DNA of 18,693 bases, taken from contig JBEKCL010000050.1 in assembly GCA_050014895.1 (NCBI GenBank), forward strand, positions 1 through 18,693, written 5' to 3'. Origin of the DNA: JAFGLP01 sp050014895 (lineage in GTDB: Bacteria; Chloroflexota; Dehalococcoidia; GIF9; UBA5629). The notes below the pieces were generated by a model. The model was not told the origin of the DNA, did no database searches, and saw only the letters and a program-made list of their open reading frames with translations. This document shows positions 14,266 through 18,693 of the stretch, one piece after another; within the stretch, counting starts at the first letter, position 1; each line of letters begins with the position of its first letter. Both the position numbers and the translations under genes were made by a program.

Positions 14266-14296
14266 TGGTGGAGGCGAGGGAGAGTTAAACTCCACC
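14266..14296 (-). other. tmRNA (ssrA) 3'-end-like sequence, probable attachment-site scar
   Basis: Read on minus, the segment ends CTCGCCTCCACCA with a T-arm-like GGAG-TTTAACT-CTCC before it. Bacterial tmRNAs often end in GCCTCCACCA preceded by a GGG-TTCRANY-CCC arm. Here the invariant C of the T loop is T and the stem is imperfect, and no matching 5' end (GGGGGCG...GGATTCGAC) lies within the 350-400 nt where it should be. It is therefore a degenerate fragment, not a working ssrA. Its position directly behind a serine-recombinase C-terminus fits known ssrA-targeted islands. The same DNA forms a 15-bp stem (14259-14273 with 14290-14304, one mismatch). Confidence 0.45.
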
Positions 14297-14509
14297 TGAA
14301 ACACGAAGGGCTTTGGGTTATCGTAGTAGCCCCGCAACGAAACTATTTGCTACTGGCTGTGTGGAAGTTCGAATCCATACAGTTGGGTCCAAAATTGCAT
14401 AATTATTGACCTCGCTTTATGATTATTGTAGTAGACATATTGTCTGAGAAGTGGATATTTAAGCATAGGCAAGTTTGGCTGCCTTTTATCGTTGTTAGGA
14501 GAGAAGAAA

Positions 14510-15253
14510 ATGGGTGATGGCGGGATAACGCGGAAAATAGAAGCTGAGGTACAGAATACAGATATGGCACCGCGCAAATTCTTAACTTTAGCGGCGGGAA
14601 GTGGGGCTACAGACTGGGCTAGTAAGATGCCAATGCTTTTAAGTTCTGTCCGCAATCCAGCCCCGGTTATAGACGTAACTAAATGGACTCTTAGCATACA
14701 AGGCGATGGAGTGAATATTCCGATAACACTAACCTACGACCACCTACTAAAAATGCCGGTAAAAAAAGTAATACAGTATATCGAGTGCGATAGCAACGGC
14801 AGCAGTCATTATGGCAATGTTCTCAGTAGCCAGGAGCAGGACAGCCGGCAGAATGCCGCCATCTATGGAATTTATGAGTGGGTAGGCGTTCAGGTAGGCG
14901 ATTTATTAAATAAGGCTGGGGTTAAAGACTCCGCAGTCTATGTCACTTTTACGGGACCTGATAGGACGCACTCACCCAGGCCGATGCATGTCGCAAAAGC
15001 TATGGCTGGCGATACGATATTAGCTTACATGATGAACGGCACCATCTTATCGATTGATCGCGGTTTTCCGGCACGTATAGTTGCTTACGGTTTGGGCGGT
15101 GTTGCTAATGTTAAGTGGGTAAACACAATTACAGTCTCTATTACGGGGTCGCCCGTTCTTGATCAGGCAATCAGCAGTCAGCTAAAGCCAAGCCCATGGT
15201 GTCCTTGCGGGCCCTTCACCTATCCACCCGGCTCGGGAATTGCCCCTACTTGA
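14510..15253 (+). CDS. Sulfite-oxidase-fold molybdopterin protein (copy 2), degenerate Tat signal
   Basis: 247 residues. The Mo-pterin fold runs from about residue 50 to 211: WTLSIQGDGVNIPITLTY, then YIECDSNG with C93 as Mo ligand candidate, YEWVGVQVGDLLNKAGV, ILAYMMNGTILSIDRGFPAR and a final VKWVNTITVS. A short Pro/Cys tail (SPWCPCGPF) follows instead of the dimerisation domain of sulfite oxidase. The N-terminus has APRKFLTLAAG (20-30), which looks like a Tat motif (RRxFLxLA) whose first Arg is now Pro, so export may be lost. The start is ATG 14510 with AGGAG 8 nt upstream; an upstream TTG at 14492 would place that SD inside the gene. It has no cytochrome partner, unlike the other two copies, and stands between a recombinase scar and a ModA relic, so it may be recently moved cargo or decaying. 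Confidence 0.8.
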   Translation: MGDGGITRKIEAEVQNTDMAPRKFLTLAAGSGATDWASKMPMLLSSVRNPAPVIDVTKWTLSIQGDGVNIPITLTYDHLLKMPVKKVIQYIECDSNGSSHYGNVLSSQEQDSRQNAAIYGIYEWVGVQVGDLLNKAGVKDSAVYVTFTGPDRTHSPRPMHVAKAMAGDTILAYMMNGTILSIDRGFPARIVAYGLGGVANVKWVNTITVSITGSPVLDQAISSQLKPSPWCPCGPFTYPPGSGIAPT

Positions 15254-15292
15254 TAATCAGCGTAACTATCAGTCCCGTTTATTGCCGCTGTC

Positions 15293-15490
15293 CTAATTGC
15301 TAGCTGTGCTGAATCCATATTTCTCGAAGATAACCTTTGCCAGTCTACTAAAGAGAAAGTTCTCGTAGACTTTGACGGCATCATTTTTGCTGGCTTTGAT
15401 AATAGCTACCGGATAAACCACCTTGGCATTGATATTTTCGGGAGCGCTTGCCACTATCTTGACCTTACTGGACGTTTTGGCATATCGGTC
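15293..15490 (-). pseudogene. Molybdate-binding protein ModA, C-terminal remnant
   Basis: The minus-strand frame without any start codon reads AKTSSKVKIVASAPENINAK, then VVYPVAIIKASKNDAVKVYE and FLFSRLAKVIFEKYGFSTAS before a TAG at 15293-15295. The order 'APE...K-VVYPVAI-K-SKN--A---Y--FL-S--A--IFEKYGF' is typical of the last 55-60 residues of periplasmic molybdate-binding proteins (ModA). The rest of the gene, including the signal peptide and ligand-binding Ser/Tyr residues, is missing, and a stop lies just upstream in frame. The other part of the 15254-15628 gap shows no gene. It sits among genes for molybdopterin proteins, which suggests a former molybdate-uptake gene here. Confidence 0.75.
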
Positions 15491-15628
15491 CCTCTCTTAT
15501 TAAAGCTTCGCAAACAATCCATCCATCCCGTGGATTCTTCACAGAAATTTGACTTTTTTTCATGAAATTTTATGACTATTCCCGCAACATCGCTATAGAA
15601 TAGTGAAACCACGAAAATGGAGTAGGGG

Positions 15629-16480
15629 ATGATTAACATGAAATGGATTTACGCGGGAATCTTATTGCTCACAGAGTTGTTGCTTGTTGCCAGCTGCTCG
15701 GCTCAGCCAGCGTACGGGCCAGCCAAAACAGTGACGCCGCCTGCAGTCAGTGCGAAGCCGACAGAGATGGTACAACAATCAGCCACAGCACCAGCAGCCA
15801 AGAATTATACCTTAGTCTCATGCTGGTACAAGGGACGCACTGTCCAATACTACGATTTTGGCACTAATACGCCGCTGGTAAATGGCATACCACCCGTAGC
15901 TCCTATATGGGTATTTATCTACGGCAACAAGGCTGACGGCTCGCCTGACTTTGTCACAGGCGGCCACAATGTTATAGACGTTATACCTGGTGATGCCGGG
16001 TATAGTGACTTGTGGCAGTTGGTGCTGGTGACCGTGCCACGCACCTATCAGCCGGACTCGATAACAACCGCCGCTGATGTCATGAAAGGAAATTTCCCCA
16101 TGAAAACCACCGATATGCTGGTCAACTGCCCTGTCGTACCGGCGGGATCGACCATCCAGGACAATAGGGCACTTATACAGGGCTGGTATAAAGGCCAGAA
16201 AGTGTTCTACTACGATTTCCGAGCGAATGCGGATATCGCCGCGCCGATCTGGGCCTTGATCACCGGAATGGATGACAAGGGCAATCCCATGTTCGTAAAG
16301 GGGCAGAGCAACATTGTTGACGTTATCCCCGGCGACAAAGGTTATTCAGCTTTCTGGCAGGTGATGCTCGTAACAGTTCCTGCTGATTATGTGCCGAATA
16401 CCTTGAAGTCTGCTGCAGACGTAATGTCATCCGGCTACAAAATTACACCGACTAACATAAACGTAAACTGCCCGCTCTGA
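15629..16480 (+). CDS. Lipoprotein with two tandem ~105-residue domains, unknown function
   Basis: 283 residues. The signal peptide has the lipobox LVASC (C23), followed by a Pro/Ala/Thr linker to about residue 57. Then come two clear repeats, about 60-168 and 178-282. Each runs: WYKG-xxVxYYDF (67-77; 186-197), APIW (91-94; 205-208), a NxIDVIPGDxGYSxxWQ block (114-130; 228-244), LVTVPxxYxPxxxxxAADVM, and a closing NCP (C167; C281). Only the first repeat has the Cys before WYKG (C65). The family is not recognised; the conserved DVIPGD-GYS and YYDF motifs suggest an extracytoplasmic binding fold. GGAG lies 6 nt before ATG 15629 and AGGGG lies 9 nt before ATG 15638; either start keeps the signal peptide. 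A weak promoter-like pair (TTGACT at 15549, TATGAC at 15571) precedes it. Confidence 0.85.
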   Translation: MINMKWIYAGILLLTELLLVASCSAQPAYGPAKTVTPPAVSAKPTEMVQQSATAPAAKNYTLVSCWYKGRTVQYYDFGTNTPLVNGIPPVAPIWVFIYGNKADGSPDFVTGGHNVIDVIPGDAGYSDLWQLVLVTVPRTYQPDSITTAADVMKGNFPMKTTDMLVNCPVVPAGSTIQDNRALIQGWYKGQKVFYYDFRANADIAAPIWALITGMDDKGNPMFVKGQSNIVDVIPGDKGYSAFWQVMLVTVPADYVPNTLKSAADVMSSGYKITPTNINVNCPL

Positions 16481-16503
16481 ACGGATTCATGAGCTAATCA
16501 ATG

Positions 16504-16554
16504 ATAATCTCCCTGAAAACCATCCAATAGAGTACGAGTTTTCGGGGAGATTAT
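16504..16554. terminator. Long hairpin between convergent genes, likely shared terminator
   Basis: ATAATCTCCC-T-GAAAAC (16504-16520) pairs with GTTTTC-G-GGGAGATTAT (16538-16554): 17 positions with one T-G wobble and a 17-nt loop. It lies between stops at 16480 (plus) and 16564 (minus). There is no long T-run on either side, but the A/T-rich stem base and position fit a bidirectional terminator. Confidence 0.65.
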
Positions 16555-16563
16555 TAATTGGTG

Positions 16564-17241
16564 CTATCGACCTTGTTCAGATGCCGGGCCATTGACGTCG
16601 GCATTGTTGTTATAGCCGGCGCCTTCCCAAAAGCCACGGAAATTAGTATCGGAAGATAGCTCAATACGAGTAATCCACTTGGCCCATTTATAGCCGAATT
16701 TACTCATAGCTACAACCTGGAAAGGGAACCCCCTTTCCGCCGGGAGGGTGATGTCATTATCCTTCAAAGCAATAATGATTTTGTTGTCATAAATATAGTT
16801 TAAATCCAGTGAACTATATCCGTCAGGGACATCAGCGGTGTGGAAAATAGCAATAGTAGCCTTCGGTTTGACCTTAGCATCATCGAAAAGAGCAGCGAGA
16901 GCGGGACCAGTCCACTTAGCGGTGAAATTCCAGCCTTCGACGCAGTCTAAATCCATGAGCTGCGATATCTGAGGATATGTCTGTAAATCAGCGTAGCTTA
17001 AGCTAAGCGGACGGTCTACCAGGCCATCAACGGCCAGTTTGTAAGTTGACCTGTCAACGTTCTGAGTGCCCTTAAGAGCGTTATTTCTCTGCTGGCCTAT
17101 GGGCGTCAGTTTGTGGCCCATAAACTCTGTGGCCTCAACTTCCCCTGCAATAGCGGGCGTGAAAGCCGGTGCACAAGCAGCCAATACTACAACAGCTATT
17201 ACAACCAATATAGTGACCGGAACCAATAGTTTAATTTTCAT
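16564..17241 (-). CDS. Lipoprotein with sulfite-oxidase-fold molybdopterin domain (copy 3)
   Basis: 225 residues. The signal peptide ends LAAC (C23). The Mo-pterin fold runs from about 66 to 195: YKLAVDGLVDRPLSLSYADL, then LDCVEGWNFTAKWTGPALAAL with C100 as Mo ligand (the classic 'D/E-C-x-E/G-G-W' block of YedY/MsrP-like proteins). After that come LPAERGFPFQVVAMSKFGYKWAKWITRIEL and a short tail ending GFWEGAGY. The sulfite-oxidase dimerisation domain is absent. The frame is open to an ATG at 17307, but GGAGG 5 nt before ATG 17241 decides the start. That SD lies inside the last codons of the upstream cytochrome gene, and TGA-A-ATG spacing leaves 1 nt between them, so the two are translationally coupled. 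It probably acts outside the membrane with that cytochrome. The substrate is unknown. Confidence 0.9.
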   Translation of the reverse strand: MKIKLLVPVTILVVIAVVVLAACAPAFTPAIAGEVEATEFMGHKLTPIGQQRNNALKGTQNVDRSTYKLAVDGLVDRPLSLSYADLQTYPQISQLMDLDCVEGWNFTAKWTGPALAALFDDAKVKPKATIAIFHTADVPDGYSSLDLNYIYDNKIIIALKDNDITLPAERGFPFQVVAMSKFGYKWAKWITRIELSSDTNFRGFWEGAGYNNNADVNGPASEQGR

Positions 17242-17242
17242 T

Positions 17243-17581
17243 TCATCCTCCCAAGCGAAAATATTCCATATACACGACCAGCCACATAATGCACACGCCA
17301 ATAGCAATCAAGACTCCGTTAGTCAGCCACACGATATAAGGGCGTCTGCTGGTTATGTGCAACCTAATATTTATCAGTACGTGTAATAAGAAGAAAAATG
17401 CCAATGGAAGATTGGTTGCCCTGTGGATCGAGTCTGCCAGACGCCGGTCAACAAGACCGAAGGTAATTTGATATATGACCCCCGTTTGGGTGATGCCCCA
17501 ACCTGAAAAAAACAGAACTGCAACGCATACTAAAAGCACCCAGGCGCTGGTGCGGGCGATTCTTTTCAGCCACAAATTCAT
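17243..17581 (-). CDS. Three-helix cytochrome b-like membrane protein
   Basis: 112 residues with three membrane helices (about 11-30, 58-74 and 84-104). H53 and H67 (SIHRATNLPLAFFFLLH) and H75 are candidate haem-b ligands; the 14-residue spacing matches its shorter paralogue encoded at 11802-12050. The N-terminal pattern GITQTGVIYQITFGLVDRRL corresponds to GITQFGIIEPVSLGVLIRRW there. Small proteins of this kind act as membrane quinol/haem partners for YedY-like Mo proteins. GGAGG precedes ATG 17581 by 4 nt; an open frame extends further upstream, to 17695, but has no SD. It is the first gene of a two-gene operon with the sulfite-oxidase-fold lipoprotein, under the promoter at 17648-17675. Confidence 0.85.
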   Translation of the reverse strand: MNLWLKRIARTSAWVLLVCVAVLFFSGWGITQTGVIYQITFGLVDRRLADSIHRATNLPLAFFFLLHVLINIRLHITSRRPYIVWLTNGVLIAIGVCIMWLVVYMEYFRLGG

Positions 17582-17647
17582 CTCACCTCCAGGAGGATTT
17601 CTTGTGATTGAGCAATTTTCTCCAAAAAGAAGTCCTTCTGATACTAG

Positions 17648-17675
17648 ATTATAGCGTTTTGCGGCCATTCCACAA
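17648..17675 (-). promoter_or_regulatory. Promoter of the cytochrome b/Mo-lipoprotein operon
   Basis: On minus, TTGTGG (17675-17670), a 16-nt spacer and a perfect TATAAT (17653-17648) lie about 65 nt before the cytochrome start codon at 17581. Confidence 0.6.
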
Positions 17676-17693
17676 TAGTTCTTTTTTAAAGTC

Positions 17694-17714
17694 ACACAAT
17701 CGCCTGAATTGTGT
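17694..17714. promoter_or_regulatory. Inverted repeat upstream of the cytochrome operon promoter
   Basis: ACACAAT-CGCCTGA-ATTGTGT (7-bp perfect arms, 7-nt centre) lies 18 nt upstream of the -35 box, a usual place for an activator site. No regulator gene for it is identified. Confidence 0.4.
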
Positions 17715-17801
17715 AATAAACCAAAAAAGACAGACTAGCCGCGTTGTTCAATTACCCCGTAGCATTTTCTTTGCCGCCACAGTCTCATCCTAGCTTCCTC
17801 C

Positions 17802-18065
17802 GTGATCAACAAAACGAGGGCCCAATGCCCATATTGCGGAGGATGGTTTACCCGACAGGGCATACTGGGACATATACGTTTTCGCCATCCTGATCAGAAG
17901 AAGGATACTGACAAAGCCACTGTCAATGTAGCCTTGGCTACTGTATATTTAGAAGCGACCAAAATGTACACGCGTGATGGCCGACTCACAGCAGAAGTAC
18001 GTGACCGGCTATTGGACCTTTTTCTTCTTGACTATCTGGAAAGGCTTGCCGAAGGCAAAACATGA
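17802..18065 (+). CDS. Small C2H2 zinc-finger protein
   Basis: 87 residues from a GTG. One zinc finger of C2H2 type lies at residues 9-30 (CPYCGGWFTRQGILGHIRFRH: C9, C12, H25, H30 by spacing C-x2-C-x12-H-x4-H). A predicted helical C-terminal half follows (VALATVYLEATKMYTRDGRL to RLAEGKT). A single finger with a helical tail suggests a small DNA- or protein-binding regulator, but no family is recognised. The first possible start is GTG 17802; no SD is visible (the upstream CTTCCTCC is pyrimidine-rich), so it may be leaderless or the start may be wrong. It is divergent from the cytochrome operon, about 220 nt away. Confidence 0.6.
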   Translation: MINKTRAQCPYCGGWFTRQGILGHIRFRHPDQKKDTDKATVNVALATVYLEATKMYTRDGRLTAEVRDRLLDLFLLDYLERLAEGKT

Positions 18066-18169
18066 AATAACTCCAACTTTTTGGCTTTTGTCAATCCCCT
18101 TTCAACGCGGCCGTAGTCAGGATATACATGACGGTTCTCCCGCCGAGTTCTCGCATGTTATGAACAAAA

Positions 18170-18201
18170 AAAGAGAGCGGATCTCGGAATCCGCTCTCTT
18201 T
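18170..18201 (-). terminator. Intrinsic terminator (minus strand), second of a pair
   Basis: AAAGAGAGCGGAT (18170-18182) and ATCCGCTCTCTTT (18189-18201) form a perfect 13-bp stem with a 6-nt loop. On minus the stem is followed by a run of seven T (the plus-strand A-run 18166-18172). On plus it ends in only three T, so it mainly stops minus transcripts, though it may also help stop the C2H2 gene's transcript. Confidence 0.8.
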
Positions 18202-18248
18202 CGAACTTGTGTGAGGATAGTGCTCTTGATATATGCATTAGGCCAAAA

Positions 18249-18288
18249 AAAGCAAAAGGCGGAGTTACAATAATCCGCCTTTTGCTTT
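18249..18288 (-). terminator. Intrinsic terminator (minus strand), first of a pair
   Basis: AAAGCAAAAGGCGGA (18249-18263) and TCCGCCTTTTGCTTT (18274-18288) form a perfect 15-bp stem with a 10-nt loop, followed on minus by seven T. It lies 63 nt past the stop of the Cys-rich small protein at 18351 and ends that transcript. Confidence 0.85.
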
Positions 18289-18350
18289 CGTTTCATTTGG
18301 CTTAGCGTTCTTATTGGCTTTGTCCGTATTTTCTGATAATGGCAACTGGC

Positions 18351-18518
18351 TCACATGAAATGAAGCCGCTTCAACTTCCGTATCGTTCGTGAGTTGCTTT
18401 GATAGAGGAAACAGCCGGGACAAGGCTGGTTAGCCCGATATCCCTTCTGACAGTGGTTGGTACATTGCCAGAAGCACTGATCCGGCCCTTTGGCGGCCTT
18501 GTTCTTGGGTTTTGTCAT
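18351..18518 (-). CDS. Cys-rich 55-residue small protein
   Basis: The frame from ATG 18518 encodes 55 residues: a basic N-terminus (MTKPKNKAAKGPDQ), then C15-x3-C19-x3-C23-x9-C33-x2-C36 within CFWQCTNHCQKGYRANQPCPGC, and a basic tail (RTIRKLKRLHFM). Five cysteines and H22 in 22 residues suggest a zinc or Fe-S binding knuckle, and the positive ends suggest nucleic-acid contact. The family is not recognised. It lies 32 nt behind the stop of a Lys/Ala-rich protein on the same strand and before two terminators, so it is probably the last gene of an operon. The SD is weak (GGGCTGAG just before ATG); an upstream GTG at 18530 is also possible. It is too short for common ORF length cut-offs. Confidence 0.6.
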   Translation of the reverse strand: MTKPKNKAAKGPDQCFWQCTNHCQKGYRANQPCPGCFLYQSNSRTIRKLKRLHFM

Positions 18519-18550
18519 CTCAGCCCGCACTTGGGTAACTGCCAGCTTAA

Positions 18551-18693
18551 CTAGCGCGCTTTGACTTTTGCGCCTACGGCTTCTCTTTGCTTGACGCTTG
18601 GCTTGCTAGCGTCTTTGCCCTTCTCGGTCTTTGCCGATTTCGCCTTTTTCGCGGCCTTGTCTACAACGGCCTCAGCTTCGGCTACCACGTCCC
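18551..18693 (-). CDS. Lys/Ala-rich protein C-terminus, partial (runs off window)
   Basis: An open minus-strand frame entering from the window edge gives 46 residues (DVVAEAEAVVDKAAKKAKSA, then KTEKGKDASKPSVKQREAVG and AKVKAR) and a TAG at 18551-18553. Low-complexity Lys/Ala tails like this occur on ribosomal proteins, histone-like DNA-binding proteins and some chaperones; the family cannot be decided from this tail. The Cys-rich small gene follows at 32 nt, likely in the same operon. Confidence 0.55.
   Translation of the reverse strand, partial: DVVAEAEAVVDKAAKKAKSAKTEKGKDASKPSVKQREAVGAKVKAR

Larger units (their letters stand above)
13990..14409 (+). pseudogene. Large serine recombinase, C-terminal remnant reading into an att site
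   Basis: The frame open from 13990 reads KAGKLLRELPKLWAKANLAE, then RRKLLLSILGGVYIDAK and IKPKPPFIPIFQVAVWREGS. This is the C-terminal end of the large serine recombinase/resolvase family (usual pattern LLxDLPxLWxxAxxEERRxLLxxMLxxVYVD...IKPKPAFxPLF). The N-terminal catalytic domain with the active serine, the recombinase domain and the zinc ribbon are all missing. From about 14210 the frame no longer resembles recombinase: it passes through a palindrome and then a stretch antisense to a tmRNA-3'-end-like sequence (WWRRGR...). It stops at TGA 14407-14409. This is a relic of an integrated element, cut off on the left by the zinc-ribbon gene side. Confidence 0.8.

Noticed and set aside
14316..14391. 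tRNA-like 3' end on plus (GTTCGAATCC ... GGGTCCA) with an 8-bp hairpin CTGTGTGG/CCATACAG
   Set aside because: The T-loop motif is present, but the T-stem does not pair in tRNA geometry and no acceptor 5' strand, D arm or anticodon arm can be built in the preceding 76 nt. It is at best another decayed tRNA/tmRNA-type end near the recombinase scar.
14253..14400. Complete tmRNA on minus, with a tag frame starting GCA AAT AGT and a GGATTCGAAC near the 5' side
   Set aside because: Only ~125 nt separate the putative 5' motif from the CCA end, where a tmRNA needs about 350. The T-loop C is mutated, no pairing acceptor 5' strand exists, and the tag would not end in a typical hydrophobic degron.
1..18693. 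CRISPR array, rRNA or intact tRNA gene
   Set aside because: No regularly spaced direct repeats were seen and no rRNA-like or foldable complete tRNA sequence was recognised on either strand.

Overview
The window reads as bacterial chromosome of about average GC. Genes have purine-rich Shine-Dalgarno sequences (GGAGG-type), lipoprotein signal peptides and intrinsic terminators. The gene families suggest an anaerobic Chloroflexota/Dehalococcoidia-like organism: a Fe-responsive DtxR-FeoA fusion with FeoB, small membrane-linked molybdopterin oxidoreductases with cytochrome b-like partners, a TIR receptor-like protein, a tocopherol-cyclase-like protein, and a serine-recombinase scar on an ssrA-like end. 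This placement is inference; no rRNA or marker gene is present.

Layout. 1-543 (minus): the start of a lipoprotein gene, then a decayed IS3-family transposase. 656-4228 (plus): an iron module with a palindromic operator, a DtxR regulator carrying two FeoA domains, FeoB, and a SAM methyltransferase 38 nt downstream. 4479-6287: an isochorismatase-like hydrolase (minus), then a ferredoxin-nitroreductase (plus) whose start codon lies inside an IS3 orfB remnant. 6565-7995: a membrane-anchored metallophosphoesterase. 8026-9354: a hairpin repeat, a good promoter and a TIR-TM-jelly-roll protein, convergent with a PD-(D/E)XK nuclease-like gene (9530-10378, minus).

10571-15490 is a scar-rich accessory stretch. 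It holds a collapsed nucleotide-sugar dehydrogenase, a small sulfite-oxidase-fold lipoprotein with a two-helix cytochrome b-like partner, and a tocopherol-cyclase-like gene. It also holds a second, inverted copy of the hairpin repeat, a REP-like palindrome and a zinc-ribbon-like gene. After these come the C-terminal end of a large serine recombinase fused to a tmRNA-3'-end-like sequence, a second sulfite-oxidase-fold protein with a broken Tat signal, and the C-terminal end of a molybdate-binding protein (ModA).

15629-18693: a lipoprotein with two tandem ~105-residue domains; a convergent cytochrome b/sulfite-oxidase operon on minus with a recognisable promoter; a C2H2-finger small protein; and two strong minus-strand terminators behind an unlisted-size Cys-rich 55-residue protein and the tail of a Lys/Ala-rich protein.

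The themes are iron uptake control, molybdenum-dependent periplasmic redox chemistry (three sulfite-oxidase-fold proteins, two with haem-b-type partners, plus a ModA relic), and repeated mobile-element traffic. The best leads are the recombinase/ssrA scar, the paired small Mo-lipoprotein and cytochrome modules, the hairpin repeat next to the TIR promoter, and the two-repeat lipoprotein.
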